Assembly: GCA_023138835.1 (NCBI GenBank)
Contig: JAGLOP010000009.1
Coordinates: forward strand, 1-64,000
Source of the DNA: Arcobacteraceae bacterium
Lineage (GTDB): Bacteria; Campylobacterota; Campylobacteria; Campylobacterales; Arcobacteraceae
DNA: 64,000 nt
Reading direction: 5' to 3'
Shown: piece after piece, positions 9,873 through 18,851 of the stretch
How positions within the stretch are numbered: the first letter of the stretch is position 1
Layout of the letters: every line of letters starts with the position of its first letter
Notes under the pieces: generated by a model
What the model was told of the DNA's origin: nothing
Databases searched by the model: none
Seen by the model: only the letters and a program-made list of their open reading frames with translations
Program-made: the position numbers and the translations under genes

Positions 9873-10607
9873 TCACTTTGAATATCTCTTTAAAGCTCGT
9901 TTTGTAAAATATGAGCTTTTAATCTCTTCATCAAATACCAACTCTTCAACTATTAAAATAGTTTTATGCCCTGCTTTTTCTTCTAGTTTTGGAGTCATTT
10001 CCCAGTAAGTTGGATAAAATCTGTCTTTAAACTTTTTTATATCTTTATACTCTAAAACTCGCACTAAAATATCATCTTCATCAAAATACTTGGCACTCAT
10101 AGGAATAAGATATTTTTTCGACACGCTCATCTCAATCTTACCCCAAACCACAGCAGAATCCTCTTTTGGAATAAGTTCTAATTTATAGAGCTTTTCATCT
10201 TCACTTTTTAACTTACAATCATAATCATCACTTAAAGAACTCTCTTTTACCAAATCATCATTTGAAAAGTCACTTCCCATCCAACTTTGAAGCATCATGG
10301 AAGCTGGAATTTTAATAACCTTTTCAATCCGTGGAACATATTGCCACATATTATTATCAAGCTTTAAAAAAGTTATCCCTTTGTCTTTTTTAGGATACAA
10401 AATCTTTATAAAGCTTTTTTTAGTCCCCTCACCCCAACTCTCCATCACCATTGTCCGTTTGGTTCTTTTTGTTTGTACAATCATTGTCATTTTTATATAT
10501 AAAGTTTTACCATTTAGATTGTTTTCAATTTTTTTTATTAGTTCTTGCACATCCATTGCAAATGATGAGATAGATAAAAGAATTATAATAGTAATAATTT
10601 TGATCAT
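9873..10607 (-). CDS. LolA-like periplasmic carrier (outer membrane lipoprotein-sorting family)
   Basis: 244 residues from ATG 10607, chosen over the TTG at 10613 because AAGGGA lies 6 bases upstream. A signal peptide (MIKIITIIILLSISSFAMD) precedes a domain of the COG2834 outer-membrane lipoprotein-sorting type: W-G-E-G-T-K-K-S-F-I-K-I-L-Y-P-K-K-D-K-G and W-Q-Y-V-P-R-I-E-K-V-I-K are hallmark segments. The fold is a half-barrel that shields acyl chains. As the first gene of the operon with permeases, ATPase and an outer-membrane barrel, it is the likely shuttle. It is probably separate from housekeeping LolA. Confidence 0.85.
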   Translation of the reverse strand: MIKIITIIILLSISSFAMDVQELIKKIENNLNGKTLYIKMTMIVQTKRTKRTMVMESWGEGTKKSFIKILYPKKDKGITFLKLDNNMWQYVPRIEKVIKIPASMMLQSWMGSDFSNDDLVKESSLSDDYDCKLKSEDEKLYKLELIPKEDSAVVWGKIEMSVSKKYLIPMSAKYFDEDDILVRVLEYKDIKKFKDRFYPTYWEMTPKLEEKAGHKTILIVEELVFDEEIKSSYFTKRALKRYSK

Positions 10608-10732
10608 AAGCAATCCCTTTCCCTAAATTATACCAAATTAAGCATAACTTGTAGTATTTGAATTGTTATAAAGTAAATCTTAACAGCAATTTATATAAAA
10701 TCACACAATTAAATCCCAAATAAAAGAGTACT

Positions 10733-12562
10733 ATGATACAACTTACAAATATATCTAAAAGTTATGCAAAACAAGAGCTTTTTAGCAATTTAAACTTTCG
10801 ACTGAATTCAGGCAATAGAGTTGGACTAGTTGGTCGTAACGGTAGCGGTAAATCTACACTTTTTAAACTTATTTTAGGTGAAGAAACCAGCGATGAGGGT
10901 GAGATAACTATACCAAAAGGGTATAAGATAGGTACACTTAAACAACATCTTGAATTTACCCAAGCATCATTGAGAGAAGAAACGGCTCTTGCTTTGGCTG
11001 AGGATGATAAATTCAGTATCTACAAAGTTGAGAAAATTTTATTTGGATTGGGTTTTGTTCAAGAAGATTTAGATAAAGACCCGTTGTCTTTTTCAGGCGG
11101 TTATCAAATACGGATAAATCTTGCAAAATTATTGATAACTGAACCAAATTTATTACTTTTAGATGAGCCTACAAATTATCTTGATATTTTATCTCTTAGA
11201 TGGTTGAAAACTTTTTTAAAAACATTTGATGGAGAAGTGATACTTATAACTCATGATAGAGATTTTATGGATTCTGTTTCAACTCACACTATGGGAATAG
11301 TACGAAAATCTTTGAGTTTAATTCAGGGAGATACCCATAAATTTTATGAGCAACTAAAAAGCAATGATGAATTATATGAAAAACAAAAAATATCACAAGA
11401 TAAAAAAAGAAAAGAGCTTGAAGAGTTTATAGCCAAAAATAAAACACGAGCTTCCACTGCGGCATTAGCCCAATCAAAAGTAAAGCAGCTTGAAAAGATG
11501 GAAGATATGGACGCTTTGGGTTTTGATTCTACTTTAAAATTTGATTTTAACTTTAAAGACACCCCTGCAAAAGTTTTACTTGATGTAAAAGATTTGAGTT
11601 TTGGATACACAGAAGATAATATTTTATTTAAAGATATATCTTTTACACTTAAAAAAGGTGAAACCTTAGGGATAATAGGAAAAAACGGTAAAGGTAAATC
11701 AACTTTATTAAATACAATAGCACAAGAATTAAAACAACTGACAGGAACAGTTGATTTTCACGGAACGGTCACCTTTGGGCATTTTGGACAAACAAATATA
11801 GCACATCTAAATCCTAAAAACAGTGTGATGGATGAGATATATGTAGGTAACTCAAAACTATCAGAATCAACTGTACGAAATATTTGCGGTTCTATGATGT
11901 TTAGCGGGGATAATGCAAAGAAAAAAATATCATTGCTTTCTGGTGGAGAAAAAAGTCGTGTGATGTTGGGACAAATATTAGCAAAAGAGGTAAATCTTTT
12001 ATTTTTAGATGAGCCGACAAATCATCTTGATATGGATTCTATAGATGCACTTACAACTGCTATAAAAAACTTTGACGGCTCATGTATCATCGTAACTCAC
12101 AGCGAAAAATTACTTCGAGCAGTTTGTGACAGACTTATAATATTTTCTAAAAATGGTGCTAGTTATTTTGATGGTAATTATGATGATTTCTTAGAAAAAA
12201 TAGGTTGGGAAGAAGAAGAAACTATTGAAAAAACGAAATCTGCCCCCAAAGTAAATAAAAAAGAGAATAAAAAACTAAGAAGTGCAATCATACAAGAACG
12301 AAGCAAATTAGCATCTCCTTTAAAAAAAGAGGTTGAAGCTTTAGAAAATAAGATTATGAAAATTGAGGATTTACTTGAAGAGGAGCATAAAGAGTTGATT
12401 GTAGTTTCAAGTAATGGAGACAACAGCAGACTTATTGAGCTTTCAGGAATTGTTACTAAACACGAAAAAGAGGTCGAAGAAAACTTTGACCTTTTAGAAA
12501 TAGCTCAAAATAAGCTGGATGATATTATGGAAACTTATGAAAAGAAGTTACTGGATATTTAA
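10733..12562 (+). CDS. ABC-F family ribosome-associated ATPase
   Basis: 609 residues with two fused ABC domains and no membrane segments, the ABC-F layout. The first half has G-R-N-G-S-G-K-S-T, S-F-S-G-G and L-L-L-L-D-E-P-T-N-Y-L-D; the second has G-K-N-G-K-G-K-S-T, L-S-G-G-E-K-S-R and L-F-L-D-E-P-T-N-H-L-D. A charged linker (about residues 205-250) and a C-terminal coiled coil from about residue 500 follow the Uup/YbiT-like plan. ABC-F proteins act at the ribosomal E site to resolve stalled translation. It is divergent from the envelope operon across a 125-base intergenic region. Confidence 0.92.
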   Translation: MIQLTNISKSYAKQELFSNLNFRLNSGNRVGLVGRNGSGKSTLFKLILGEETSDEGEITIPKGYKIGTLKQHLEFTQASLREETALALAEDDKFSIYKVEKILFGLGFVQEDLDKDPLSFSGGYQIRINLAKLLITEPNLLLLDEPTNYLDILSLRWLKTFLKTFDGEVILITHDRDFMDSVSTHTMGIVRKSLSLIQGDTHKFYEQLKSNDELYEKQKISQDKKRKELEEFIAKNKTRASTAALAQSKVKQLEKMEDMDALGFDSTLKFDFNFKDTPAKVLLDVKDLSFGYTEDNILFKDISFTLKKGETLGIIGKNGKGKSTLLNTIAQELKQLTGTVDFHGTVTFGHFGQTNIAHLNPKNSVMDEIYVGNSKLSESTVRNICGSMMFSGDNAKKKISLLSGGEKSRVMLGQILAKEVNLLFLDEPTNHLDMDSIDALTTAIKNFDGSCIIVTHSEKLLRAVCDRLIIFSKNGASYFDGNYDDFLEKIGWEEEETIEKTKSAPKVNKKENKKLRSAIIQERSKLASPLKKEVEALENKIMKIEDLLEEEHKELIVVSSNGDNSRLIELSGIVTKHEKEVEENFDLLEIAQNKLDDIMETYEKKLLDI

Positions 12563-12675
12563 TCATTGCTTGTAAAATTCTCCAAAATATCATGTATCAA
12601 ATCTATTCACCTGTAAAGCATCATAAAAAAGTTTCCAATTACTTGATAAAAACTCTTCTTTGTATTCAAATTTAG

Positions 12676-13365
12676 TTAGATTTTTGGTGTTAGTTTACAA
12701 CCAAAAGAGATAGTTGTTTCTATAAGTTTATAATTCAGCCTTGCCCTTAGTCTATATATAAGAGTTCTAAGAGCACTATTGGAAACAGGTTCTGCCGACC
12801 ATATAGCGTATTCTAAAACACTAAATGGTACTATGGCACCTCTTGCTTCAACCAAGACAGTCAAAAGCATACTTTCTCTGATACTTAGTTTAATAGGGCG
12901 ATTTTGATAATAAAGATTTTCATTCTTCAGATCATAATAATAATCGAACCCTAAAGGTGTACAATCATTATCTATGATTATTTGATTTTGTTGATTGACT
13001 TTATAAAGTCCTAAATGTATAGTAGACTTTAACTCCTTTATTTTAAATGGTTTTAACAAGTAGGCAACAGGATTAGTCGCTATTGCTCTATTTATCATAT
13101 CATCATCTGAATAAGCCGTTAAATATATAATTGGAATATTTTTAATTTTTTGAATATCATATGCAGTTTCTATCCCATCTTTACTATTCCTTAGGTTTAT
13201 ATCCATAAGTATTACATCTGGTTCATTTTTTTTCACACTATTAATTGCATCATCATAATTTGCTACTATATTAGTTACTTCAAATCCAAGTCTTTTAATA
13301 GCACTTTTAATATCAAGAGCTACTATAGTTTCATCTTCTACAATTAGTATTTTAATTTTATTCAT
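12676..13365 (-). CDS. Response regulator, receiver plus winged-helix domain
   Basis: 229 residues from ATG 13365, preferred over GTG 13371 because GGAG lies 5 bases before it. The receiver domain has the acidic pair (E-D-E), phospho-acceptor Asp in V-I-L-M-D-I-N-L, Thr in Y-L-T-A-Y and Lys in L-L-K-P-F. The C-terminal 75 residues resemble an OmpR/PhoB-type winged helix (I-R-E-S-M-L-L-T-V-L-V then A-L-R-T-L-I-Y-R-L-R-A-R-L). It is presumably a DNA-binding output. No kinase is adjacent, so it is an orphan; any of the three orphan kinases in this window could be a partner. Confidence 0.88.
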   Translation of the reverse strand: MNKIKILIVEDETIVALDIKSAIKRLGFEVTNIVANYDDAINSVKKNEPDVILMDINLRNSKDGIETAYDIQKIKNIPIIYLTAYSDDDMINRAIATNPVAYLLKPFKIKELKSTIHLGLYKVNQQNQIIIDNDCTPLGFDYYYDLKNENLYYQNRPIKLSIRESMLLTVLVEARGAIVPFSVLEYAIWSAEPVSNSALRTLIYRLRARLNYKLIETTISFGCKLTPKI

Positions 13366-13371
13366 TATCAC

Positions 13372-13727
13372 TCCAATTTCTCTCTACTTTTACACCATTT
13401 GCTGAATCAATATTAATTTCTCCTCTCAATTAAAATAGATGTTTTAAATCCCTCTTTTTTAGCAACTCTTGCTTACTTCATCCTCGTATTATTTTATTCT
13501 TATGCAGTTTAACAGAACAAAATATCCAAAAAGTTTCATTAAGTCTTAAATTCTTTATCTTTTGTCTGAATATCTTTGATAGTTAAAGATTTAGTTTTAT
13601 CGATATATTTGTGAAGATGGAAGTAAATCATTAAAACTGTGACGCAAACTGTGACGTTAGAATTGTAAAATATATAAAAGCATTAAATATTTGAAGATAA
13701 AACGATAAAGAAAAAGGAGAAGATAAG
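13372..13727. other. Non-coding interval between regulator and coiled-coil gene
   Basis: 356 bases without a supportable gene. The left part is upstream of the minus-strand response regulator. The right part carries the tandem repeat at 13634-13656 and the promoter and AAAGGAGAAG ribosome site of the plus-strand gene at 13728. No RNA gene is recognised. Confidence 0.6.
13634..13656 (+). repeat. Tandem AAACTGTGACG repeat upstream of coiled-coil gene
   Basis: AAACTGTGACG occurs twice (13634-13644 and 13646-13656) with a 12-base period, about 72 bases before the start at 13728. The TGTGACG half-site resembles CRP/FNR-type half-sites but is in direct, not inverted, orientation. It may bind an activator of the downstream gene. 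Confidence 0.45.
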
Positions 13728-14131
13728 ATGGTTGTAAGTATAAAAACTTTACTTGATGATATAAAGCGATTAGAAGATAAGATTCAAACTTTACAAAAAG
13801 AACGTATGATGACAAAAGAGGAAAATAAAAAATATAAAACTTCACTTAGTGAATATCAAAAGCAATGTGAAGATTTTAAAAACAGCAGCTCATCTAGGCT
13901 ATCTGCAAGAAAACAAGATTTAGAAAATGAGAGGCAAAAAAATGATTTTAGTATGGAAAAAATAAAAAACTATAGAGCAAATATATCCAGACTAGAAATG
14001 CAAGTAAGTGAAGAACAAAAAAATTATAAAAAATTATTAGAAGAACAAAAAAGTATGAAAAAAAACCACAACTTCGAGAAAATGAGGAAGAGAAACTAAG
14101 ACAGAAGTTTAAAAATCTAGCAACAATTTAA
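13728..14131 (+). CDS. Small coiled-coil protein; 3' end in -1 frame after A8 run
   Basis: The zero frame gives 123 residues (stop at 14097-14099), almost entirely charged coiled coil (L-L-D-D-I-K-R-L-E-D-K-I-Q-T-L-Q-K-E-R). After eight consecutive A at 14058-14065 the zero frame turns basic and stops within 11 codons. The -1 frame instead reads P-Q-L-R-E-N-E-E-E-K-L-R-Q-K-F-K-N-L-A-T-I to a stop at 14131, a far better continuation of the heptads. Either the true gene has one base more or two fewer in the A-run, or -1 slippage makes the longer product. AAAGGAGAAG precedes the ATG. No known family is recognised; a cytoskeletal, scaffold or stress role is possible. Confidence 0.7.
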
Positions 14132-14242
14132 TATACCACATTTTTGCCACATTTTTATTATAAAATAATGTAAAGTAGATGAGGAGTTACTTCTTAAATT
14201 TAAAAGGAAGTAAGTGCGTATGTTAGAATAGAAGGAAATGAG

Positions 14243-15118
14243 ATGGGAATTTTAAATAAAATTATTGTAGGAATAGACAATTCAAAAATATCGGATGAAG
14301 TATTAAAAAGGGCGTTCTTATTAGCAAGTGTAGGGAATTGCTCGATAACTGTTGTTCATACTATTAGTGTACCTTGGTTTGATACACCTGATTATTTTGG
14401 CGGTGAAGAGGTCAAAAAGATAGATGAATCAAAAATAAAAAATAAAATAGAAGAGAAAGTTATAAAATTAAATCAAGATGCAAATATTAACTGTTCGGTA
14501 TTAGTTTGCAGAGGGGATGTTTCAGATAAGATTATCCATGAAGCAAATCAGCAAAATGCCAAATTAATTATTTTAGGAGCTCATAGCAAAGATGATTTAA
14601 CGACAAAAAAGTTTGGCTCAACAGCACAGAAAGTTACACAAAATAGTCATGTTCCTGTGCTGGTTGTAAAAAATCTAGCTAACCAAAATTATAAAAATAT
14701 CTTAGTACCTACTGATTTATCAGATTTTTCTCAAAAAAGTATTTTATTTATAAAAGATATTTTTAAAGAGGAGGCTATAAAACTGGCATATATTTATCAA
14801 CAACCGGTTGATATGGATATGGATTTTTACAATCTTACATATGAAGAAAAATTGACATTAAATAAAAAAATAAAATTTTATGCTAAACATGATTTAAAAA
14901 AGTTTGAAAAAGATGTTGGTATAGAGAAAGGTGATTTTATAGAAAGTTCAACTACTATTGAAAATGATTTGATAAGCTTTATAGAAAGAAATAACACTGA
15001 TTTAGTAATCATAGGTTCTCATGGAGTTAAAAATATAAAATCATTTTTATTTGGTTCGACTGCATCATTTTTGATGAAAGAATCACCATCTGATATTTTG
15101 GTTTATGTTCCTAACTAA
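14243..15118 (+). CDS. Universal stress protein, two tandem UspA domains
   Basis: 291 residues with two UspA folds. The first starts I-I-V-G-I-D-N-S and ends with the nucleotide-binding segment G-A-H-S-K-D-D-L plus G-S-T. The second starts I-L-V-P-T-D-L-S and ends G-S-H-G-V-K-N-I plus G-S-T. Both halves keep the G-x2-G-x9-G-S/T type ATP motif approximately, so both may bind ATP. It is cytoplasmic with no membrane segments. AAGGAAATGAG precedes the ATG. It starts 111 bases after the coiled-coil gene's -1-frame stop and may be part of the same stress-responsive cluster. Confidence 0.9.
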   Translation: MGILNKIIVGIDNSKISDEVLKRAFLLASVGNCSITVVHTISVPWFDTPDYFGGEEVKKIDESKIKNKIEEKVIKLNQDANINCSVLVCRGDVSDKIIHEANQQNAKLIILGAHSKDDLTTKKFGSTAQKVTQNSHVPVLVVKNLANQNYKNILVPTDLSDFSQKSILFIKDIFKEEAIKLAYIYQQPVDMDMDFYNLTYEEKLTLNKKIKFYAKHDLKKFEKDVGIEKGDFIESSTTIENDLISFIERNNTDLVIIGSHGVKNIKSFLFGSTASFLMKESPSDILVYVPN

Positions 15119-15142
15119 ATTGGCATTTTGATATAATTAAGA

Positions 15143-15955
15143 ATGATTGAAAATATAAAGTCTTTTCTTATACCGGCTTTGGCTGTCTATGGTTTTTTAG
15201 TATTTTTTTTGTACTTTATGCAAGATAGAATTATTTTTGCGGGGGCTTATTTTTTTAAGAATATGGTTCAACAACATACATACATTGCAAATGGGGCAGA
15301 AGAATTTTCCTTTATAACAAATGATAAAATAAAATTAAGCGGGGCAATCTCTAATAAAGGCAGTGATTTGCTTCTAATGTATTTTGGCGGAAATGCTGAA
15401 AATGCTACAGTTTTTGTGAGTTTAATGAGTAAATTTGATGGAATTGATACAGTTGCGTTAAATTACAGAGGTTATGATAAAAGTGGAGGTAACCCAAGCG
15501 AACAAAAACTCTATGCCGATGCACTTGAGATATATGACCATTTTAAAAAAAAATATAAATATATCATACCCGTAGGTAAAAGTTTAGGCTCTTGCGTTGC
15601 AACATATCTTACAAGCAAAAGAAAACCAAAAGGAACAATTTTAATAGTTCCTCTTGATTCTGCACTTGAAGTGGCAAAAAATCTTTACCCAATTTTTCCA
15701 ATAAAATTATTATTAAAACATCCGTTTGACTCTATTGAACATTTAAAAGATATCAATTCCCCTATTTCAATGCTTATGGTAAAAGATGACGAAGTTATTC
15801 CAAATGAAAATAGTCTGAATTTGAAAAAAAACATAAAAAAATTGATTCTATTTACGGTTGCAGAAAATAGCGGACACAATATGATAATGAATGATGAAAG
15901 GTTATTTAAATTTATTTTTCAAAGTATTAAAAGGATATCAGGTGAAAATAAATAA
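15143..15955 (+). CDS. Membrane-anchored alpha/beta hydrolase
   Basis: 270 residues. One N-terminal transmembrane helix (about residues 8-27) anchors an alpha/beta-hydrolase domain. The nucleophile elbow is G-K-S-L-G-S, the acid lies in V-K-D-D-E-V-I-P and the catalytic His in N-S-G-H-N-M. The family (BEM46/YqkD-like) includes lipases and thioesterases of unknown substrate. A TATAAT at 15132-15137 ends only 5 bases before the ATG and no Shine-Dalgarno is visible, so translation may be leaderless. The next gene, an acyl-ACP synthetase fusion, starts inside this one, suggesting lipid turnover. Confidence 0.85.
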   Translation: MIENIKSFLIPALAVYGFLVFFLYFMQDRIIFAGAYFFKNMVQQHTYIANGAEEFSFITNDKIKLSGAISNKGSDLLLMYFGGNAENATVFVSLMSKFDGIDTVALNYRGYDKSGGNPSEQKLYADALEIYDHFKKKYKYIIPVGKSLGSCVATYLTSKRKPKGTILIVPLDSALEVAKNLYPIFPIKLLLKHPFDSIEHLKDINSPISMLMVKDDEVIPNENSLNLKKNIKKLILFTVAENSGHNMIMNDERLFKFIFQSIKRISGENK

Positions 15956-18377
15956 CTTTGGGAAAACTGCTTTAATTTTTAATGATAAAAAAATTTCCTA
16001 TAAAGAAGTAATAGAAAAAATTGGAGCTTTTTATTCTCTTTTAGATATTCCCAAAGGGGAAAAAGTAGCACTTTTTTGTGAAAATAGACCAGAATGGATC
16101 TATTCACTTTTTACTACTTGGCAAAAAGAGGCGGTTTGTGTTTTAATCGATTATTTGTCAAATCAAGAAGAGGTCAGCTATATTTTAAATGATTCTAAAG
16201 CTGCTATAATTTTAACTTCCAAGCAAAGATTAGAAGTGGTAAAAGAAGCAATAAAACTAACTAAACATAAACCAAAATTAATCATAATAGATGAAATTAA
16301 ACCTGAATATTCTGAATTTAAACAAAAAGAACCATCACTTGACAATCTTGCATTATTACTTTATACATCAGGAACCACAGGAAAACCCAAAGGTGTAATG
16401 CTGACTTTTAGAAATCTCTACTCAAATATAAACTCCATTGAAAAAACTCAAATAATGTCAAAAGATGACTCGGTTATCGCTTTACTTCCATTTCATCACT
16501 CTTATCCTTTGATGACAACCCTTTTATCCCCTCTATCCCTTGGGTTAAGCATTGCAATAGTAGAACAGGTATCAAGTGAATCTATACTAAAAACATTGCA
16601 AAAAAATAAGATATCAATTTTTATAGGGGTTCCTAGATTATATGACCTATTTCATAATAGTATTATGGAAAAAATAAATTCAAATATTTTGACTAAAATT
16701 TTATTTAATATAGTAAAAATTTTAAATATCAGAGCATTAAGCAAACTGATTTTTAGCACTGTACACAATAAATTTGGAGGATACATAAAATATTTTGTAA
16801 GCGGAGGTGCAAAGCTGTACCCGCAAATTACAAAAGATTTTGAGGCTTTAGGATTTAACGTTATAGAGGGGTATGGCTTGACCGAAACTTCCCCTATCAT
16901 CTCATTTAATCCTCCTTATAAAACAAAACTTGGAAGCTGTGGAAAAGTGATCCAAAATGTTGAAGTAAAGATTATTGATAAAGAAATTGCCGTAAAAGGC
17001 GACAATGTAATGAAAGGGTATTATAATTTAAAAGAAAAAACGGATGAAGCTATAAAAAACGGATGGTTTTATACAGGTGATTTAGGAAGTATAGATAAAG
17101 AGGGATACCTGTTTATAACCGGCAGAAAAAAAGATATGATAGTACTTTCAAGCGGAAAAAATATAAATCCTGAAGAGGTGGAGAATTCACTAGTTAAAGT
17201 TTCAAACTTTATAAAAGAAGCGGCAGTTATACAAAAAGATGAAAATCTTTTCGCGATTATTTATCCAAATTATGAAAATTTAAAAGAAAGATTAAATATC
17301 CAAGAAACCATCAAATGGGAAGCAATAGATGTTTATAATTTAAAAGCCCTCAGCTATAAAAAAATCACAGGATTTAAAATAGTAAACCAAGAATTGCCAA
17401 AAACAAGACTTGGAAAAATAAAACATTTTCAATTAAAAAAATTTTTAAAAAATGAAAAGAAAAAAATCGCAATAGAGGAACCAAAAGATAAAACTTATGA
17501 AATATTAAAAAACTATCTTGAAAAAGTCAGTAAGGAAGAGGTGATACCTCAAGATAATATAGAGATTGACTTAGGACTTGATTCACTTGCCAAAATAGAG
17601 CTTTTAACTTTTATAGATGTTACTTTTGCAATTGAAATAGATGAGAAAACTTTATCAAAGCATTTAAAACTAAAAGAGCTTTATAAATTTATAAAAGAGA
17701 AAAAAACTAAAATTGAAGAGGGAGAAGTCAATTGGAAAAAAATTCTCTCAAAGCAGACCGAAATAGATATTCCAAAAAATAATATTGCATTAAAATTTTT
17801 AAAGCCTTTTATGCAAACTATTTTCAAGCTGTATTTTAGGCTTGAAGTAAAAGGGACTGAAAATTTACCAAAAAATCCTTTTATTATCGTTGCAAATCAT
17901 CAAAGCTTTTTAGATGCATTTTTAATATCCAGTTCTCTGCCGCAAAAAGTTTTAGTTGAAACTTTTTTTATAGCTGAAGAGACCTTTTTTAAAAGCAGTT
18001 TTAAAAAGTTTATAGGGATAAATATTTTTCATGTAATTCTTTTAAATATCAATACCAATTTAAAATCATCTTTACAAAAAAGTGTAGCTGTTTTAAAAGA
18101 GGGTAAAAATATAATACTCTTCCCAGAAGGTGCAAGAACCAGAGACGGCAAGTTGTTGGAGTTTAAAAAACTGTTTGCAATTCTAGCAAAAGAGTTAGAG
18201 ATACCTATAGTTCCGGTTGCTATAGAGGGTGCATTTGAAGCTTATCCGGTTGGAAAAGTTTTTCCTAAACCAAAAAAAATAAAACTCACTTTTTTAAAAC
18301 CTATAAAGCCCAAAGGAAGTTATGAAAGTATAACAGCAAAAACCAAAGAGGTTATAGCAAAAGAACTGCAAAGTTGA
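15942..18377 (+). CDS. Acyl-ACP synthetase / acyl carrier / acyltransferase fusion (Aas-like)
   Basis: 811 residues from GTG 15942, chosen because AAGGA lies 7 bases upstream and the upstream ATG at 15891 would overlap the hydrolase by 65 bases. Domains in order: AMP-forming acyl-activating domain (Y-T-S-G-T-T-G-K-P-K-G-V-M, E-G-Y-G-L-T-E-T-S-P, Y-T-G-D-L), a phosphopantetheine carrier domain with D-L-G-L-D-S-L near residue 550, and a PlsC-type acyltransferase (N-H-Q-S-F-L-D-A and F-P-E-G-A-R-T-R-D-G). It should activate a fatty acid, load it on its own carrier and pass it to a lysophospholipid or glycerophosphate. E. coli Aas lacks the internal carrier. Confidence 0.9.
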   Translation: MKINNFGKTALIFNDKKISYKEVIEKIGAFYSLLDIPKGEKVALFCENRPEWIYSLFTTWQKEAVCVLIDYLSNQEEVSYILNDSKAAIILTSKQRLEVVKEAIKLTKHKPKLIIIDEIKPEYSEFKQKEPSLDNLALLLYTSGTTGKPKGVMLTFRNLYSNINSIEKTQIMSKDDSVIALLPFHHSYPLMTTLLSPLSLGLSIAIVEQVSSESILKTLQKNKISIFIGVPRLYDLFHNSIMEKINSNILTKILFNIVKILNIRALSKLIFSTVHNKFGGYIKYFVSGGAKLYPQITKDFEALGFNVIEGYGLTETSPIISFNPPYKTKLGSCGKVIQNVEVKIIDKEIAVKGDNVMKGYYNLKEKTDEAIKNGWFYTGDLGSIDKEGYLFITGRKKDMIVLSSGKNINPEEVENSLVKVSNFIKEAAVIQKDENLFAIIYPNYENLKERLNIQETIKWEAIDVYNLKALSYKKITGFKIVNQELPKTRLGKIKHFQLKKFLKNEKKKIAIEEPKDKTYEILKNYLEKVSKEEVIPQDNIEIDLGLDSLAKIELLTFIDVTFAIEIDEKTLSKHLKLKELYKFIKEKKTKIEEGEVNWKKILSKQTEIDIPKNNIALKFLKPFMQTIFKLYFRLEVKGTENLPKNPFIIVANHQSFLDAFLISSSLPQKVLVETFFIAEETFFKSSFKKFIGINIFHVILLNINTNLKSSLQKSVAVLKEGKNIILFPEGARTRDGKLLEFKKLFAILAKELEIPIVPVAIEGAFEAYPVGKVFPKPKKIKLTFLKPIKPKGSYESITAKTKEVIAKELQS

Positions 18378-18381
18378 AGAT

Positions 18382-18840
18382 ATGAAATTCATAGCAGACT
18401 GCCATCTAGGGAAAATTGCTAAGTATTTACGAATATTTGGATTTGACACATTATATTTTCAAACTATTGATGACAATGATATTATCAAGATTGCGAAAAA
18501 AGAAAATAGAATCGTTCTTACAAGCGATGTTGAACTGTATCAAAGATTAAAAAATACCAATGTCCTTTATATATATCATGGGAAATTTGAAAAGCAGCTC
18601 TTAGAAATTTTCAACTATTATAAGCTTTTTGACAAGTGTGTTCCTTTTACTTTATGTATTGAGTGTAACGGTGAGCTTAAGAATGTACTTAAAAATGAAG
18701 TGATAGATCATATACCGCCAAAAACAAAACTTTATCATGATGATTTCCTAAAATGTAAAGAGTGCGGCAAAGTGTATTGGCAAGGTGATCATTTTAAGAA
18801 AATGCAAAAATTTGTAAATAGTTTTATTTCAAAAACATAG
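18382..18840 (+). CDS. Mut7-C RNase domain protein with zinc ribbon
   Basis: 152 residues. The N-terminal half (M-K-F-I-A-D-C-H-L-G-K-I-A-K-Y-L-R-I-F-G) and L-T-S-D-V-E-L are typical of the Mut7-C family (formerly DUF82), a PIN-like RNase fold with acidic active-site residues. The C-terminal half has C-I-E-C and C-K-E-C pairs that should bind one zinc. The cellular substrate of stand-alone bacterial members is not established. It follows the acyltransferase fusion by 4 bases and precedes the macro-domain gene by 11, so all are probably in one transcript. Confidence 0.88.
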   Translation: MKFIADCHLGKIAKYLRIFGFDTLYFQTIDDNDIIKIAKKENRIVLTSDVELYQRLKNTNVLYIYHGKFEKQLLEIFNYYKLFDKCVPFTLCIECNGELKNVLKNEVIDHIPPKTKLYHDDFLKCKECGKVYWQGDHFKKMQKFVNSFISKT

Positions 18841-18851
18841 GAGGATATGGA

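Noticed and set aside
15891-15941. Upstream ATG giving a longer acyl-ACP synthetase
   Set aside because: It would overlap the hydrolase gene by 65 bases and has no ribosome site; GTG 15942 has AAGGA upstream.
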